DNA of 64,000 bases, taken from Anaerolineales bacterium. GTDB taxonomy: Bacteria; Chloroflexota; Anaerolineae; Anaerolineales; Villigracilaceae. The DNA lies in contig JAGUZU010000115.1 of assembly GCA_020060625.1 (NCBI GenBank), positions 1-64,000 on the forward strand, in the 5' to 3' direction. The notes under the pieces were generated by a model. It was not told the DNA's origin. It made no database searches and was given only the letters and a program-made list of their open reading frames with translations. Below are positions 18,990 to 28,409 of this stretch, piece after piece (position 1 is the first letter of the stretch; every line of letters begins with the position of its first letter). The translations under genes and the position numbers were made by a program.

Positions 18990-21341
18990 ATGGAAAAATC
19001 ACCTGCGCGCTGGTGGGACACGCCCTCCGCTCTTCTATTATTCATTGCGGTTACGATCTCCGCGCTGCGCCTGCAATCCACCAACTGGACGGATGGACTT
19101 GGCTATGTGCTGAACATTGCATTAATGGGCTTGTTGGCGGGGCTTGCGTTTGGGCAAAGCAAATTTCAACGACGCGCCGTCGTGATCCTATCCCTCGGCT
19201 ATATGACGGCGGCTTTTATTTCTCAATGGCTGGGATTTATCCGGTTTTCAGGCGAGGAATTATTTCTTGAAACAACCTACCTCGGAGATCGGCTGTCCAT
19301 TCTTGGGGAGAAATTGCTAACCAGCCTGGGGAACTTCGCCGCCGGCAAACCCATCGAAGACCCGTTGTTCCTGATCGCTTTATTGTCCATTCCGTACTGG
19401 CTGGTTGGGCTGTTCAGCGGCTACCAATTGACCCGACATGGAAACGCGCTGGCATCCATCCTGCCGGGCGGGGGAATGATGTTCATCATCTACCTGAGCC
19501 ATTACACCACTCGTGATTACAACTGGCTCTTCGCCGCCTATTTGTTCATCGCGCTGCTCCTGATAAGCCGCCAGAAATACATTGCCGACAAAAGGCAGTG
19601 GTCGAAAAATCGCGTGCAGGTCCCAAGAGAGACCAGCGTGGACATGAACAGCGCCGCAATCCTCAGCGCGGCAATTCTGATCACAACCGCGTGGGCTCTT
19701 CCCTATATCCTCCCATTCCACGAGCAGGGCAGGGAAAACTGGCAAAGAATTCAGGACGAGTGGTTTTCCCCGGACGATGAAGAAGTATTTACGTTCATCA
19801 ACAGGGAAGCCGCCGGTCCCTCCCCTTTTGGTTCGTTGAGAACCGAACTGGCGCTCGGCTCCCAAACCCCGCAAAGCGACGGGATCGTGTTCGTGGTTAA
19901 TGCGCCCACCGCGGTTGCGGATGTGCCGCGCTTATACTGGCGCGGGTATACCTATGATCGTTTTGAAGGCGGGCAATGGCAAAGCGCGCAATTGGAAACC
20001 GCAAACTTCCGCCCGCAGGACGGCGATTTCGAGAACCCGGAATGGGCTGGGCGCGTCAATCTGATTTTTACATTTACAGTCCGAGGGAGGGGACAAAACA
20101 TCTTCCTGATCCCATCCCAGCCTGCGTGGGTGAATCGCAATGCAAAAGTCCTGTTCTCCGAGGCGTCAGCGGATGATCAAATCATGGATGTGATGATCGT
20201 TCAGGCGTCGCCGGCGCTTGAAGCGGGGGACACGTACCGCGTCCGCGCTTTGCTGGCAAATCCCATCGCCTCCGAACTACGGGACGCCGGGGATGACTAC
20301 CCGGAGTGGGTCACTGACCGATACCTTCAACTGCCGAACGATTTTTCGCCGCGCATTGCAGCGTTCGCCCGTGAAATCACCGCCGCCTACGACAATCCTT
20401 ACGACCAGACGCTCGCCATCACCAACTATCTTCGCAATGAAATCGAATATGTCTCTGAAGTAACCATTCCAGAAGGAACAAACGATCCGTTGGAATATTT
20501 CCTGTTCGAGAGCAAACAGGGTTTCTGTAATTACTACGCCAGCACGGAAGTGTTGATGCTGAGGTCTATTGGCATTCCCGCGCGCCTCGCGGTGGGGTAC
20601 GCCGAAGGTGAAGCGGACGACTCGGAACTGGATGAGTTCATCTACATTGTCCGGGAACGCGATTTCCACGCCTGGCCCGAGGTTTATTTCCCTGAATACG
20701 GCTGGATCGAATTCGAGCCGACCGGCAACCAGGAACCGCTTGAACGGTTGGATGAACGCGAGGGAAGACCCGCCCCAATTCCTGATACCTTGCCGACAAT
20801 CCAGGTTCCTTTGCTCCCGGAGCAGGAACAGGAAGCGCTGCCGGAAGAGACAGGCGGCGAAGAAACACCGGAAGCCGTCTCGCGCATATCCTTTAGGTGG
20901 CTTGGTTGGCTCGCAGGGATGCTCCTGCTCGCGGCTGTCGCTGCCTTCGCAAAGAGGCGATACGCCCCGGACACGCCAGCCGGAACCATCCTCGTTACCA
21001 TCATAGAGCGGAGCGGATGGCGCCTCCCTGTGTGGTTGAACAGGTGGCTCGCCTGGATCACCCTTTCACCCATCGAAAAATATTTCCAAAGCGTGAACGT
21101 CAGCCTGCACTGGATGGGAAAATACCAGCCGCCTCACGCCACAGCCGCCGAGCGCGCGGAATCTTTGCAAAAACTCCTGCCGTCCGCCTCTGACTCCATC
21201 GAAGCCCTGCTGACCGAACATCAGACATCTCTGTTCAGCCCAAATAACGGGGACGAACTGCTTGCGCGCCGCGCCGCATGGAACATCATCCGCGAAACCG
21301 TACGTGTGAGACTAAAAACCATATTCTTGGGATACAATTAG
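18990..21341 (+). CDS. TgpA-like membrane transglutaminase
   Basis: 783 residues from the ATG at 18990. The first roughly 200 residues carry about six membrane helices (DUF3488-type); a long outer segment leads to a transglutaminase core with the catalytic Cys in ESKQGFCNYYAS (about 512), His in RDFHAWPEVYF (about 559) and Asp in the following EYGWIEFEP region. One more helix lies near 640 (WLGWLAGMLLLAAVAAFA) before a cytoplasmic tail (DUF4129-like). The family is common next to MoxR/DUF58 genes; none is here. Substrate unknown. Start supported by the promoter just before it. Confidence 0.88.
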   Translation: MEKSPARWWDTPSALLLFIAVTISALRLQSTNWTDGLGYVLNIALMGLLAGLAFGQSKFQRRAVVILSLGYMTAAFISQWLGFIRFSGEELFLETTYLGDRLSILGEKLLTSLGNFAAGKPIEDPLFLIALLSIPYWLVGLFSGYQLTRHGNALASILPGGGMMFIIYLSHYTTRDYNWLFAAYLFIALLLISRQKYIADKRQWSKNRVQVPRETSVDMNSAAILSAAILITTAWALPYILPFHEQGRENWQRIQDEWFSPDDEEVFTFINREAAGPSPFGSLRTELALGSQTPQSDGIVFVVNAPTAVADVPRLYWRGYTYDRFEGGQWQSAQLETANFRPQDGDFENPEWAGRVNLIFTFTVRGRGQNIFLIPSQPAWVNRNAKVLFSEASADDQIMDVMIVQASPALEAGDTYRVRALLANPIASELRDAGDDYPEWVTDRYLQLPNDFSPRIAAFAREITAAYDNPYDQTLAITNYLRNEIEYVSEVTIPEGTNDPLEYFLFESKQGFCNYYASTEVLMLRSIGIPARLAVGYAEGEADDSELDEFIYIVRERDFHAWPEVYFPEYGWIEFEPTGNQEPLERLDEREGRPAPIPDTLPTIQVPLLPEQEQEALPEETGGEETPEAVSRISFRWLGWLAGMLLLAAVAAFAKRRYAPDTPAGTILVTIIERSGWRLPVWLNRWLAWITLSPIEKYFQSVNVSLHWMGKYQPPHATAAERAESLQKLLPSASDSIEALLTEHQTSLFSPNNGDELLARRAAWNIIRETVRVRLKTIFLGYN

Positions 21342-21369
21342 AAAAATCCAAGCCCCGCTCACACACCGC

Positions 21370-23082
21370 ATGAAGACCGACAACACCCGACCAACAACCC
21401 TGCACGATCAACTGCTGGCGCTCAGCGTCGAAGCGGGAAGAATTCGCGCCGAGTTGGAATCGAGCACATTAAAACTCCCCAAAGAGACCGCGAACAATCT
21501 GCGCTACCTGCAATCCACGTTGGAACAGATCGGCGAAAAGATCGAACTATTCCAAAAGGAACACAGCAACATGCTCGCGCTCGCCGAAGTTGGGCAGGTG
21601 ATCAACTCCTCGCTCGAACTCGATGAAGTTCTCCGCATTGTGATGGATAATATTGTCCGTCTCACGAAGGCGGAACGCGGCTTTCTCATGCTCCGCAACG
21701 AGCAGGGCGAAATGATCACCCGCATCGCGCGCAACTGGGAAATGGAGTCCATCAACTCGTCGGAGAAGAACGTCAGCCGCACCATCGTCCAGCGTGTGAT
21801 CGATTCGGGCGAATCCATCGTCACCACCAACGCCCAGGAAGACCAGCGGTTTGTCGGTCAGGAAAGTATCGTAGCGTTCAACCTGCGATCCATCCTGTGT
21901 GTCCCGCTCAAGGTGAAGAACGAACTCATCGGCGTCATCTATGCGGATAACCGCATCCGCGCCGGCATTTTCGCGGAAAGCGAACGAGACCTGCTCGAAG
22001 CGTTCGCAAACCAGGCGGCGGTTGCCATTGACAACGCCCGCCTGTTCTCCTCGCTGAAACAAACACTCGAAGAAGTGACCGCGCTCAAAAACCTGATGGA
22101 TAACGTCTTCGCCTCCATCGCCAGCGGCGTGATTACGGCGGATGTGCAGGACCAGATCACGCTTGCCAACAAAGCAGCGGAAACCATCCTCGGCGCTTCG
22201 ACGCAGGAGATCATCGGTCACCGCCTGAACGAAGCGCTCGCCTCCGCCGCCATCGAACTCGAACCATATCTGACGGAGATCCGCAAATCCGACAAACCCA
22301 TCGTTGACTTCGAGATCAACCACAACCTGCCAAAGCGCGGATGGGTGAACTGGCGGTTGATCCTCTCCCCGCTCAAGGATGGGGCGCAGAAAACCCAGGG
22401 CGTGGCAATCGTTTTGGACGACCTGACAGAACGAAAGAAGTTGGAGGCGCAGAGACGTCTCTTCGAGCGGATGGTCTCCCCTGCCGTCATCGAACAACTC
22501 GACCCGAACAGCCTGCAACTCGGCGGCAAACGCACGGAGATCACCGCCTTGTTCGCCGACATCCGCGGTTTCACGACCTACAGCGAGAGTATGCCGCCGG
22601 AGAAATTAGTGAGCATTCTCAATCGGTATCTTGCCGCCATGGCGGAAGCCGTGCTGGCGCAGGAAGGCACGATTGACAAGTTCATGGGCGACGCCATCAT
22701 GGCGTGGTTCAATGCGCCTGTGCCGCAAAAGGACCATACGCTGCGGGCGGTAAAAACCGCGCTTGCCATCCGCGACTCGGTGGAGAATTTATACAAGGAA
22801 CTTCCAAAAGACTCGCATCTAGCCTTCGGCGTGGGCATCCACTGCGGCGACGCCGTGCTGGGGTTGATCGGCACGGAACGCAGGCTGGAATACACCGCCA
22901 TCAGCGACACCGTGAACACTGCCAAGCGCATCCAGGAAAATTCGGCGATGAATCAAATCCTCATCAGCCGCGAAGCGTACGAACGCGTGGAAAAACAAGT
23001 GAAGGCAAAACCACACGCCAATATGAACGTCAAAGGGAAGACCCAGCCGATTGAAGTCTATGAAGTGCTGGGGCTGAAGTGA
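21370..23082 (+). CDS. GAF-PAS class III adenylate/guanylate cyclase
   Basis: 570 residues, no membrane segment. An N-terminal helix (about 1-60), a GAF domain (about 65-220, with GFLMLRNEQGEMITRIARN and ILCVPLKVKNELIGVIYADN), a PAS domain (about 235-355) and a cyclase domain (about 385-560). Metal aspartates are in FADIRGFT (about 397) and KFMGDAIMAWF (about 441). DTVNTAKRI supplies the conserved Asn and Arg of the transition state. Product (cAMP or cGMP) is not decided. Of note, two Crp-family proteins are encoded further along. A terminator hairpin follows. Confidence 0.92.
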   Translation: MKTDNTRPTTLHDQLLALSVEAGRIRAELESSTLKLPKETANNLRYLQSTLEQIGEKIELFQKEHSNMLALAEVGQVINSSLELDEVLRIVMDNIVRLTKAERGFLMLRNEQGEMITRIARNWEMESINSSEKNVSRTIVQRVIDSGESIVTTNAQEDQRFVGQESIVAFNLRSILCVPLKVKNELIGVIYADNRIRAGIFAESERDLLEAFANQAAVAIDNARLFSSLKQTLEEVTALKNLMDNVFASIASGVITADVQDQITLANKAAETILGASTQEIIGHRLNEALASAAIELEPYLTEIRKSDKPIVDFEINHNLPKRGWVNWRLILSPLKDGAQKTQGVAIVLDDLTERKKLEAQRRLFERMVSPAVIEQLDPNSLQLGGKRTEITALFADIRGFTTYSESMPPEKLVSILNRYLAAMAEAVLAQEGTIDKFMGDAIMAWFNAPVPQKDHTLRAVKTALAIRDSVENLYKELPKDSHLAFGVGIHCGDAVLGLIGTERRLEYTAISDTVNTAKRIQENSAMNQILISREAYERVEKQVKAKPHANMNVKGKTQPIEVYEVLGLK

Positions 23083-23096
23083 AGGAATAGGGAAAA

Positions 23097-23131
23097 TTCT
23101 CGAAACAATGAGTTTTGAGAACTCTTTTTGT
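23097..23131 (+). terminator. Rho-independent terminator of the cyclase gene
   Basis: TTCTCGAAAC - AATGA - GTTTTGAGAA with nine of ten pairs, followed by CTCTTTTTGTTTT. Confidence 0.75.
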
Positions 23132-23146
23132 TTTCCCGCTGCATAC

Positions 23147-23263
23147 CAACCGCTAATCGCTAATCGCCAACCGCTAACCGCCAACCGCTAACCGCCAACC
23201 GCTAACCGCTAACCGCTAACCGCCAACCGCCAACCGCTAATTGCTAATCGCTATCCGCCACTC
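23147..23263. repeat. Tandem array of a 7-bp unit, about 16 copies
   Basis: Units of CCGCTAA and CCGCCAA (with TCGCTAA variants) follow each other in register between the cyclase terminator and the M20 peptidase stop. The last units run into the peptidase's C-terminal codons. Too short a period and no spacers, so not a CRISPR. Confidence 0.93.
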
Positions 23264-24360
23264 GCTCTCTCCACAAACCGCGCCACACTTTCCATCCCCT
23301 TCGTCACCGGTTCAACATCAACATATTCGTCCATCGTGTGCGCGCCGCCGCCGGTGGTGATTCCCATGACAACCGCCGGAATGTTTTGGCTCAACGGCAC
23401 GTTCGCATCGGTGGAGCCGGACGTAAGAAACGCAGGCAAGCCCTGTTCCCGCAAACACGATACTGCCAGCTGCACAAGCGGATGTTTCGCCGAGATCTCC
23501 CCTGCGGGTCGTTCGCCGATCACTTCCGCCACGATCTTTACCTCGCGGCGGCTTGTGTGGATCAGTGTATCCTCCACCTGATGCGCCAACTTTGTCAGTA
23601 TGGCGGGGTCTTCCGAACGCAGATCCAGCTCGCACTTCGCCTCGGACGCCAGCACATTAACCCCGGTCCCGCCGTGAATCGTGCCGACATTCATCGTCGT
23701 GCGCGGCTCGCGCGGCAGGCGTATCGAGGTCAACTGCGTCACCAGCGAAGCCAGCTCATGCACCGCCGAAGGCTGACCATAATCCGACCATGAATGTCCG
23801 CCCGCCGTTTTCGCCGTGATGCGATACCGCTTCACGCCAATTGCGCGATGATAAACATGCCCAAGCGCAAGCCCCTCCAAAACAAGATACCCGATCACCT
23901 CTCCGCCAAATCGTTCCACCACGCCGCGCATTCCGCGCAGGTCGCCCAACCCCTCCTCGCCCACATTCGCCACAAACCAGACATCATGACCCAACTTCAC
24001 GCCCCTTTCGTGAAATGACTGGATGATTCCGAACAACGCCGCAACGCCGATGGAATTATCGCCGATGCCCGGCGCATAAATTCGATCCGCCTCTTTCCTA
24101 ATCTGAAGGCTGACACTCGGCGGAAACACAGTATCCAAATGAGCCGACACGACCAACGCCTTCGCCTTTTTCTGTTTCCCCGGCAGTCTCGCATAGACGT
24201 TCCCAAGCGAATCCATCGAAACATCTTTCAGTTTCTCTTTTTCAAAAAGGTTTCGCACAAATTCGGCGCGCGCGCCTTCCGAAAAAGTCGGAGCGGGAAT
24301 CTGCTGGATTTGCATGGCAAGGTCAATGAGGCGGGATGTGAGGTTCATGAGTGAGTCCAT
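23251..24360 (-). CDS. M20/M28-type zinc peptidase
   Basis: 369 residues. Metal ligands are in SAHLDTVFP (His, Asp), GIGDNSIGVAAL (bridging Asp), GEEGLGDLRG (catalytic and metal Glu), and GGGAHTMDEYVD near the C-terminus (His). The lid domain contains KTAGGHSWSDYGQPSAVHELA. The overall layout resembles peptidase T and related di/tripeptidases. Substrate unknown. Two in-frame ATGs (24360, 24348) are possible starts. Confidence 0.88.
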   Translation of the reverse strand: MDSLMNLTSRLIDLAMQIQQIPAPTFSEGARAEFVRNLFEKEKLKDVSMDSLGNVYARLPGKQKKAKALVVSAHLDTVFPPSVSLQIRKEADRIYAPGIGDNSIGVAALFGIIQSFHERGVKLGHDVWFVANVGEEGLGDLRGMRGVVERFGGEVIGYLVLEGLALGHVYHRAIGVKRYRITAKTAGGHSWSDYGQPSAVHELASLVTQLTSIRLPREPRTTMNVGTIHGGTGVNVLASEAKCELDLRSEDPAILTKLAHQVEDTLIHTSRREVKIVAEVIGERPAGEISAKHPLVQLAVSCLREQGLPAFLTSGSTDANVPLSQNIPAVVMGITTGGGAHTMDEYVDVEPVTKGMESVARFVERASGG

Positions 24361-24398
24361 TCGTGATGCGTGATGCGAAAACTCCTGCGTAAAGATGA

Positions 24399-25409
24399 CT
24401 ACACGATCCTTGCCATTTCCTGCAAAGCGTGCAAACGGGCTTCGGCAAGCCCAGGCATCACATCCAACGGGTAGAAAGGTCCGCTCCCCTCTATTTTAAG
24501 CGAGGCAGATATGCTTCCATGCAGTACCGCCAGAAGAGGATCGTTCGTCCTTTGAATACCGGCGATAAATCCCCCGCCAAACGCATCTCCTGCGCCGGTG
24601 GGGTCTGCCAGCCGCGAAGGATAGGCGGGGACTTCGTACCGACGATTGTTGACCACATCATACAGGATTTGCCCAAGTCCGCCGCGTTTGATGACAATGA
24701 TTTTTGGTCCATACTCACTGACCCTGCCTGCCATCTCCCACAGGTCATTGGTCTCGCCCCAGAAAAGCGCGCGTATCTCCTCTTCGGACGGCAGGAACGC
24801 AGTCACGCCTTGCAGGACGACTCGCAGGTCCCGCCAAAAAGTTGGATTCATGTAACTCGGAGCAGGGTCCAGGCTGACAGTCTGGTTTGAGCCGCTTCCA
24901 AAGAGGTTGACCATCTGGCTCTGGCTGGTAAAGTCAAAGGGGCAGATGTGAATAAAGCGGGCATTTCGAAAATCCTTTGGAACATCCAAAGCGGCGGGGG
25001 AGGCGGCATTTTGCATGCGTTTTTTTTGGGGGGCTTCATCGGGATGTTGATATCCAAGCAACGATTTTGGGAAGGGAAGTCCGCGGCGCGCAAAATGGGA
25101 AACCGCGCTGGAGTGACTGCGCTCATTGGTTTCGGTGTATGCAATGAAGTTCCGCATGTCCATGCCCTGCGATTCCTGCAAAACATGAATGCCGCGTATG
25201 TCAAAACCGCGCATTCCAAGATCGTCCAGCCACTCGCGCGGATATTCGTTGTTCGCGCGGGAAATCAAACCGATGGAGGAATCCCATACGGCAAGTCCGC
25301 CCGCGGCATACAACAGATTGCCGCCCGGCGAATCCAACAATGGACTGCCCGAGGGCGGCAGAAGAAAATCACGGGTAAGTTTGCCTGCAATAGCAAAGGT
25401 GGGATTCAT
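24399..25409 (-). CDS. PfkB-family carbohydrate/nucleoside kinase
   Basis: 336 residues. The ribokinase signature DPTGAGDAFGGGFIAGI (catalytic Asp) is near the C-terminus and KRGGLGQILYD before it. The N-terminal AGKLTRDFLLPPSGSPLLDSPGGNLLYAAGG is a typical sugar-kinase start, though divergent. A segment around residue 130 (PQKKRMQNAASPAA) is encoded by a run with T8 and G6 and looks like an inserted low-complexity stretch. Substrate not predictable. Confidence 0.85.
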   Translation of the reverse strand: MNPTFAIAGKLTRDFLLPPSGSPLLDSPGGNLLYAAGGLAVWDSSIGLISRANNEYPREWLDDLGMRGFDIRGIHVLQESQGMDMRNFIAYTETNERSHSSAVSHFARRGLPFPKSLLGYQHPDEAPQKKRMQNAASPAALDVPKDFRNARFIHICPFDFTSQSQMVNLFGSGSNQTVSLDPAPSYMNPTFWRDLRVVLQGVTAFLPSEEEIRALFWGETNDLWEMAGRVSEYGPKIIVIKRGGLGQILYDVVNNRRYEVPAYPSRLADPTGAGDAFGGGFIAGIQRTNDPLLAVLHGSISASLKIEGSGPFYPLDVMPGLAEARLHALQEMARIV

Positions 25410-25432
25410 TCGATTTACAATTTACGATTGGT

Positions 25433-25981
25433 TTACGATGCACGCATCCACGCGGGTTTCTTTGCCGCCACTTTCTTGAACGTGGGGCAGTCCTTTTGAT
25501 GAGCGCCAGGCAAATACCCCGTGGACATGAGAAATTCGTTCACGATCTCGCCGCCGGTGAAAACGAAGGTTTTTCGAAACAACTTCGTCCACTCCTCTTT
25601 CGTAAGCGGGTGATTCTTATCGAGCCAGTTTTTAAATGAGCCGTGTTCTTTTTTTAGTTCGAGAATCTTCTGCGCGTTGACAATCGCCGCGTTGACCTTC
25701 AAGCGGTTACGGATAATGCCCGCGTCCGCCAGCAAACGGGTGCGGTCTTTTTCGGTATATTCGGCGATTTTTTCGATCTTGAAACCATGATAGGCTTTAC
25801 GAAAGTTGCCGGCTTTTTTCAGGATGGTGATCCACGAAAGCCCCGCCTGGTTGATCTCAAGGATGAGGCGCTCGAAGAGTTCATCGTCCCTGTCGAGCGG
25901 AAATCCGTACTGCGTGTCATGATAGTTTTTATTGAATGTATCTTCAGGATTGTTGTTGCAGTAATCACAGTAGGTGGTCAT
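25433..25981 (-). CDS. tag: DNA-3-methyladenine glycosylase I
   Basis: 182 residues, normal TagI length. Removes 3-methyladenine from alkylated DNA. Recognised by the zinc-binding N-terminus (YCDYCNNNPEDTFNKNYHDTQYGFPL), DELFERLILEINQAGLSWITILKKAGNFRKAYHGF and the C-terminal GYLPGAHQKDCP with remaining zinc ligands. Its start overlaps the stop of the upstream PIN toxin gene by four bases, so it is probably co-transcribed with the toxin-antitoxin pair. Confidence 0.94.
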   Translation of the reverse strand: MTTYCDYCNNNPEDTFNKNYHDTQYGFPLDRDDELFERLILEINQAGLSWITILKKAGNFRKAYHGFKIEKIAEYTEKDRTRLLADAGIIRNRLKVNAAIVNAQKILELKKEHGSFKNWLDKNHPLTKEEWTKLFRKTFVFTGGEIVNEFLMSTGYLPGAHQKDCPTFKKVAAKKPAWMRAS

Positions 25982-26376
25982 GTGCCGTAAACCTCGAATT
26001 TCAACTCGGGTGCCAGAACAAGCGCAAGCCGTTTATCGCGTGTGAGGACGGCGAGTCCCGTAATTTTACCGGTGGCGGAAATCAAAGCATCCATCCAGCC
26101 AAGCCCGGAATCGGCATACTTCTGCATCCACGCGCCTGCCAGACGGGCGATATCCGAGTCGAGCGGGATGGGAACGAACCGTTCCATCAACGATTCATGC
26201 CGTTCCAATTCCTCCGGGCGCAATCCGCGCCACAATTCCGCCTCGGTAATGACGGACACATACGGCAGAAGCGACCCATCGAGGATCGCTTCAAAATGCG
26301 GTTTGACAAAGTCCCTGCCGCGATAAATGTCGATTAATGCGTTCGTATCGAACAGAAATTCGGTCTGCCTAGCCAT
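25978..26376 (-). CDS. PIN-domain toxin (VapC type)
   Basis: 132 residues from the ATG at 26376 (MARQTEFLFDTNALIDIY); the track's longer ORF runs back into the antitoxin gene. The acidic PIN residues are present: Asp in LFDTNALID, Glu in ITEAELWRG, Asp in GWMDALIS and in LTRDKR. PIN toxins are Mg-dependent RNases. The start overlaps the antitoxin's 3' end by eight bases. Likely functional as all catalytic residues are intact. Confidence 0.9.
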   Translation of the reverse strand: MARQTEFLFDTNALIDIYRGRDFVKPHFEAILDGSLLPYVSVITEAELWRGLRPEELERHESLMERFVPIPLDSDIARLAGAWMQKYADSGLGWMDALISATGKITGLAVLTRDKRLALVLAPELKFEVYGT

Positions 26377-26656
26377 TCTTCCAATCGCTCTCCCATCTCG
26401 CGCGGCACTCGCCAACCCAATCCTCCGTGATGTCGGCGCGCTCCATCCACATACCAAAGACATTGCGGACCATTGCCGCCTTCGCCGGGGATAACCTGAC
26501 GCGCTTCGTGCGTTCGTATTCGCGCACGCTCAGGATGACTGCGACGGATTTCCCGTCGCGTTCCACATAGATGGGACCGCCTGATTTGGCGACCTCGCGC
26601 AGAACGCGCCCAAAACGGTTCTTTACCTCGGTGGCGGGAAGATATTTAACAGGCAT
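26369..26656 (-). CDS. Phd/YefM-family antitoxin
   Basis: 95 residues from the ATG at 26656, preceded by AAGGAAGG. The track's TTG start at 26677 lies inside the operator. The N-terminus (VKYLPATEVKNRFGRVLREVAKSGGPIYVERDGKSVAVILSVREYE) is a typical Phd/YefM DNA-binding fold; the C-terminal tail should wrap the PIN toxin encoded next. A perfect inverted repeat (26670-26690) just upstream is the probable autoregulatory site. Confidence 0.9.
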   Translation of the reverse strand: MPVKYLPATEVKNRFGRVLREVAKSGGPIYVERDGKSVAVILSVREYERTKRVRLSPAKAAMVRNVFGMWMERADITEDWVGECRARWESDWKNG

Positions 26657-26669
26657 GACATCCTTCCTT

Positions 26670-26690
26670 TTAGCCAACTAAAATGGCTAA
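26670..26690. promoter_or_regulatory. Antitoxin operator candidate
   Basis: TTAGCCA - ACTAAAA - TGGCTAA, a perfect 7-bp inverted repeat 14 bases before the antitoxin start, as expected for autoregulated toxin-antitoxin operons. Confidence 0.7.
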
Positions 26691-26749
26691 TTGAATTCTA
26701 CCATTCTTGTATGAAAAATCAAGGCGGCAACGGGCGCGAGTATCTTCTG

Positions 26750-27292
26750 CTACTTAAAAATGGAGGCTTGTTTTTCCACATCGTCGAAATGCAATTGGTC
26801 GTGATAAATGCCGATTCGCAGGACAACGATCAAGTTGCACCATCCAAATAAAGGATCAAAGAGATACAGGTTGCCCAGCACATCTTCATCCCTGCCTTCG
26901 TAGAATTGACGAATGCGGGCATGCAGTTCGCGCAATTCCGATTTGAGCTGCGCCAGCGGAACGGGCTTGCGGGTGTTGAAGCGCGGAGTCCACAAGAAGC
27001 CAACCCACTGCGGAAATTTCGGGTCGCGGTACAAGTCTTCGATTTCGGTGACGTACGGGCGGTTGCGGCGTAAACGTCCGTACCAGCCAAACCAGTTCCA
27101 AAGTTTCGTGACCGCCGGAAGAAAGGACGCCATCAGCAGGTAGTTGTGGTCGAGGATTTCGCCGATGCTCCACTCCTTTGGAGCGGGTCGCTGCCAGAGT
27201 TGATCGTCAGTCAATCCATCCAACAAGGAGAAAATGGATTCACGCTGGGAGTCCATGAGATCAAGGTAATTTGCAACGATTTCGTTCACCAT
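26750..27292 (-). CDS. DinB-superfamily protein
   Basis: 180 residues forming a four-helix bundle. The candidate metal-binding histidines are in EWSIGEILDHNYLL and IYHDQLHFDDV. DinB proteins act as metal-dependent transferases or thiol-related enzymes, and the substrate is unknown. The ATG directly follows the stop of the M24 peptidase upstream, so both are likely one transcript. Confidence 0.82.
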   Translation of the reverse strand: MVNEIVANYLDLMDSQRESIFSLLDGLTDDQLWQRPAPKEWSIGEILDHNYLLMASFLPAVTKLWNWFGWYGRLRRNRPYVTEIEDLYRDPKFPQWVGFLWTPRFNTRKPVPLAQLKSELRELHARIRQFYEGRDEDVLGNLYLFDPLFGWCNLIVVLRIGIYHDQLHFDDVEKQASIFK

Positions 27293-28399
27293 CTACCCCA
27301 CCACCCGCATCTCCCTCGGCATATCGGAGAGACTTTCCGCGCCGTCTTCGGTAATGACCATATTATCCTCGACCCGCGCCCCGTTACGTCCGTTTAGATA
27401 AATGCCGGGTTCCACGGTAAACGTCATGCCGGGTTCAAGCAGTTGCGTGTTGTCGCCGCGAATGTATGGACCTTCGTGGCTTTCCATGCCAATGCCATGA
27501 CCCGTGCGATGGGTAAAGTATTTTCCATAACCGGTTTTCTCGATCACACCCCGCGCGGCTTTATCCACCTCCGCGCAGGAAACACCCGGCTTGGCGGCGG
27601 CGCGACCTGCCGCGTTCGAATCCTGGACGATCTGGTGAATCTTTTTACACTCGTCGTCCACTTCACCCACTGCAAACGTGCGAGTCAAATCCGAGATGTA
27701 GCCGTCATACGCTGCGCCCCAATCCACCACGAGCAGGTCGCCAGCCTGAAGTTTTCGTTCGCCCGGCGTTGCGTGCGGGTTCGCGGAATTCGGTCCCGCG
27801 CAAATGATCGGCGCAAACGGGATATCCGCTTCGGAGCCGTGATGGAACAACTGCACCATCAACTCGGATGCCAGCTCGCGCTCGGTCATTCCGATCTTAA
27901 TCTGCGGGATGACCGCCTCCAGCGCGGACTGCGCGATCTGCACGGCTTTCCGCATCGCATCCAACTCGACCGAATCCTTTTTGAGACGCAATTCCGCAAG
28001 CACATCGCTCGCATCGGGGAAGTCCGCTTCGGGCGCGCCCGCCTTGACGTGACGGAATTCCATCAACCGCAGTTGACGCGGCTCGACTCCAATGCGCTTC
28101 GCACCCAGACCGAGAGCCTGCGCCGCCTTCCGAAAAGCCTGATCCCACTCTGACGGTTTTTCGCCATAGGCAATCGGCTGAACTTTATACGGGAATAAAT
28201 CCACTTTGGGAAGTTCAAGTTCGGGCAAAACGAGGACGGGGTCTTTATCGGGCATGATGAACAAAACAACGGGGCGCTCCATCAAATGGAAGTTCAGCCC
28301 GCTGAGATACTTCAGCGTGGGACCCGGATTCAGAATAACAGCATCCAGGTTCGAGGTCCGCATTGAGGCGGTGAGTTTGTCCAAACGGGATTTAATCAC
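27293..28399 (-). CDS. M24-family Xaa-Pro aminopeptidase
   Basis: 368 residues from a GTG at 28399 with GGAGACC before it; the track's longer ORF invades the SDR gene. N-terminal creatinase-type domain (MRTSNLDAVILNPGPTLKYLSGLNFH) and a C-terminal pita-bread domain with the five metal ligands: VDWGAAYDGYISDLTRTFAVG (two Asp), HRTGHGIGMESHEGP (His), FTVEPGIYL (Glu) and GARVEDNMVITEDG (Glu). Removes N-terminal residues before proline. Followed at once by the DinB gene. Confidence 0.93.
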   Translation of the reverse strand: MIKSRLDKLTASMRTSNLDAVILNPGPTLKYLSGLNFHLMERPVVLFIMPDKDPVLVLPELELPKVDLFPYKVQPIAYGEKPSEWDQAFRKAAQALGLGAKRIGVEPRQLRLMEFRHVKAGAPEADFPDASDVLAELRLKKDSVELDAMRKAVQIAQSALEAVIPQIKIGMTERELASELMVQLFHHGSEADIPFAPIICAGPNSANPHATPGERKLQAGDLLVVDWGAAYDGYISDLTRTFAVGEVDDECKKIHQIVQDSNAAGRAAAKPGVSCAEVDKAARGVIEKTGYGKYFTHRTGHGIGMESHEGPYIRGDNTQLLEPGMTFTVEPGIYLNGRNGARVEDNMVITEDGAESLSDMPREMRVVG

Positions 28400-28409
28400 G
28401 AGAGGTCTC

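Noticed and set aside
23147-23263. Possible CRISPR array
   Set aside because: Period is seven bases with no spacers; it is a simple tandem repeat.
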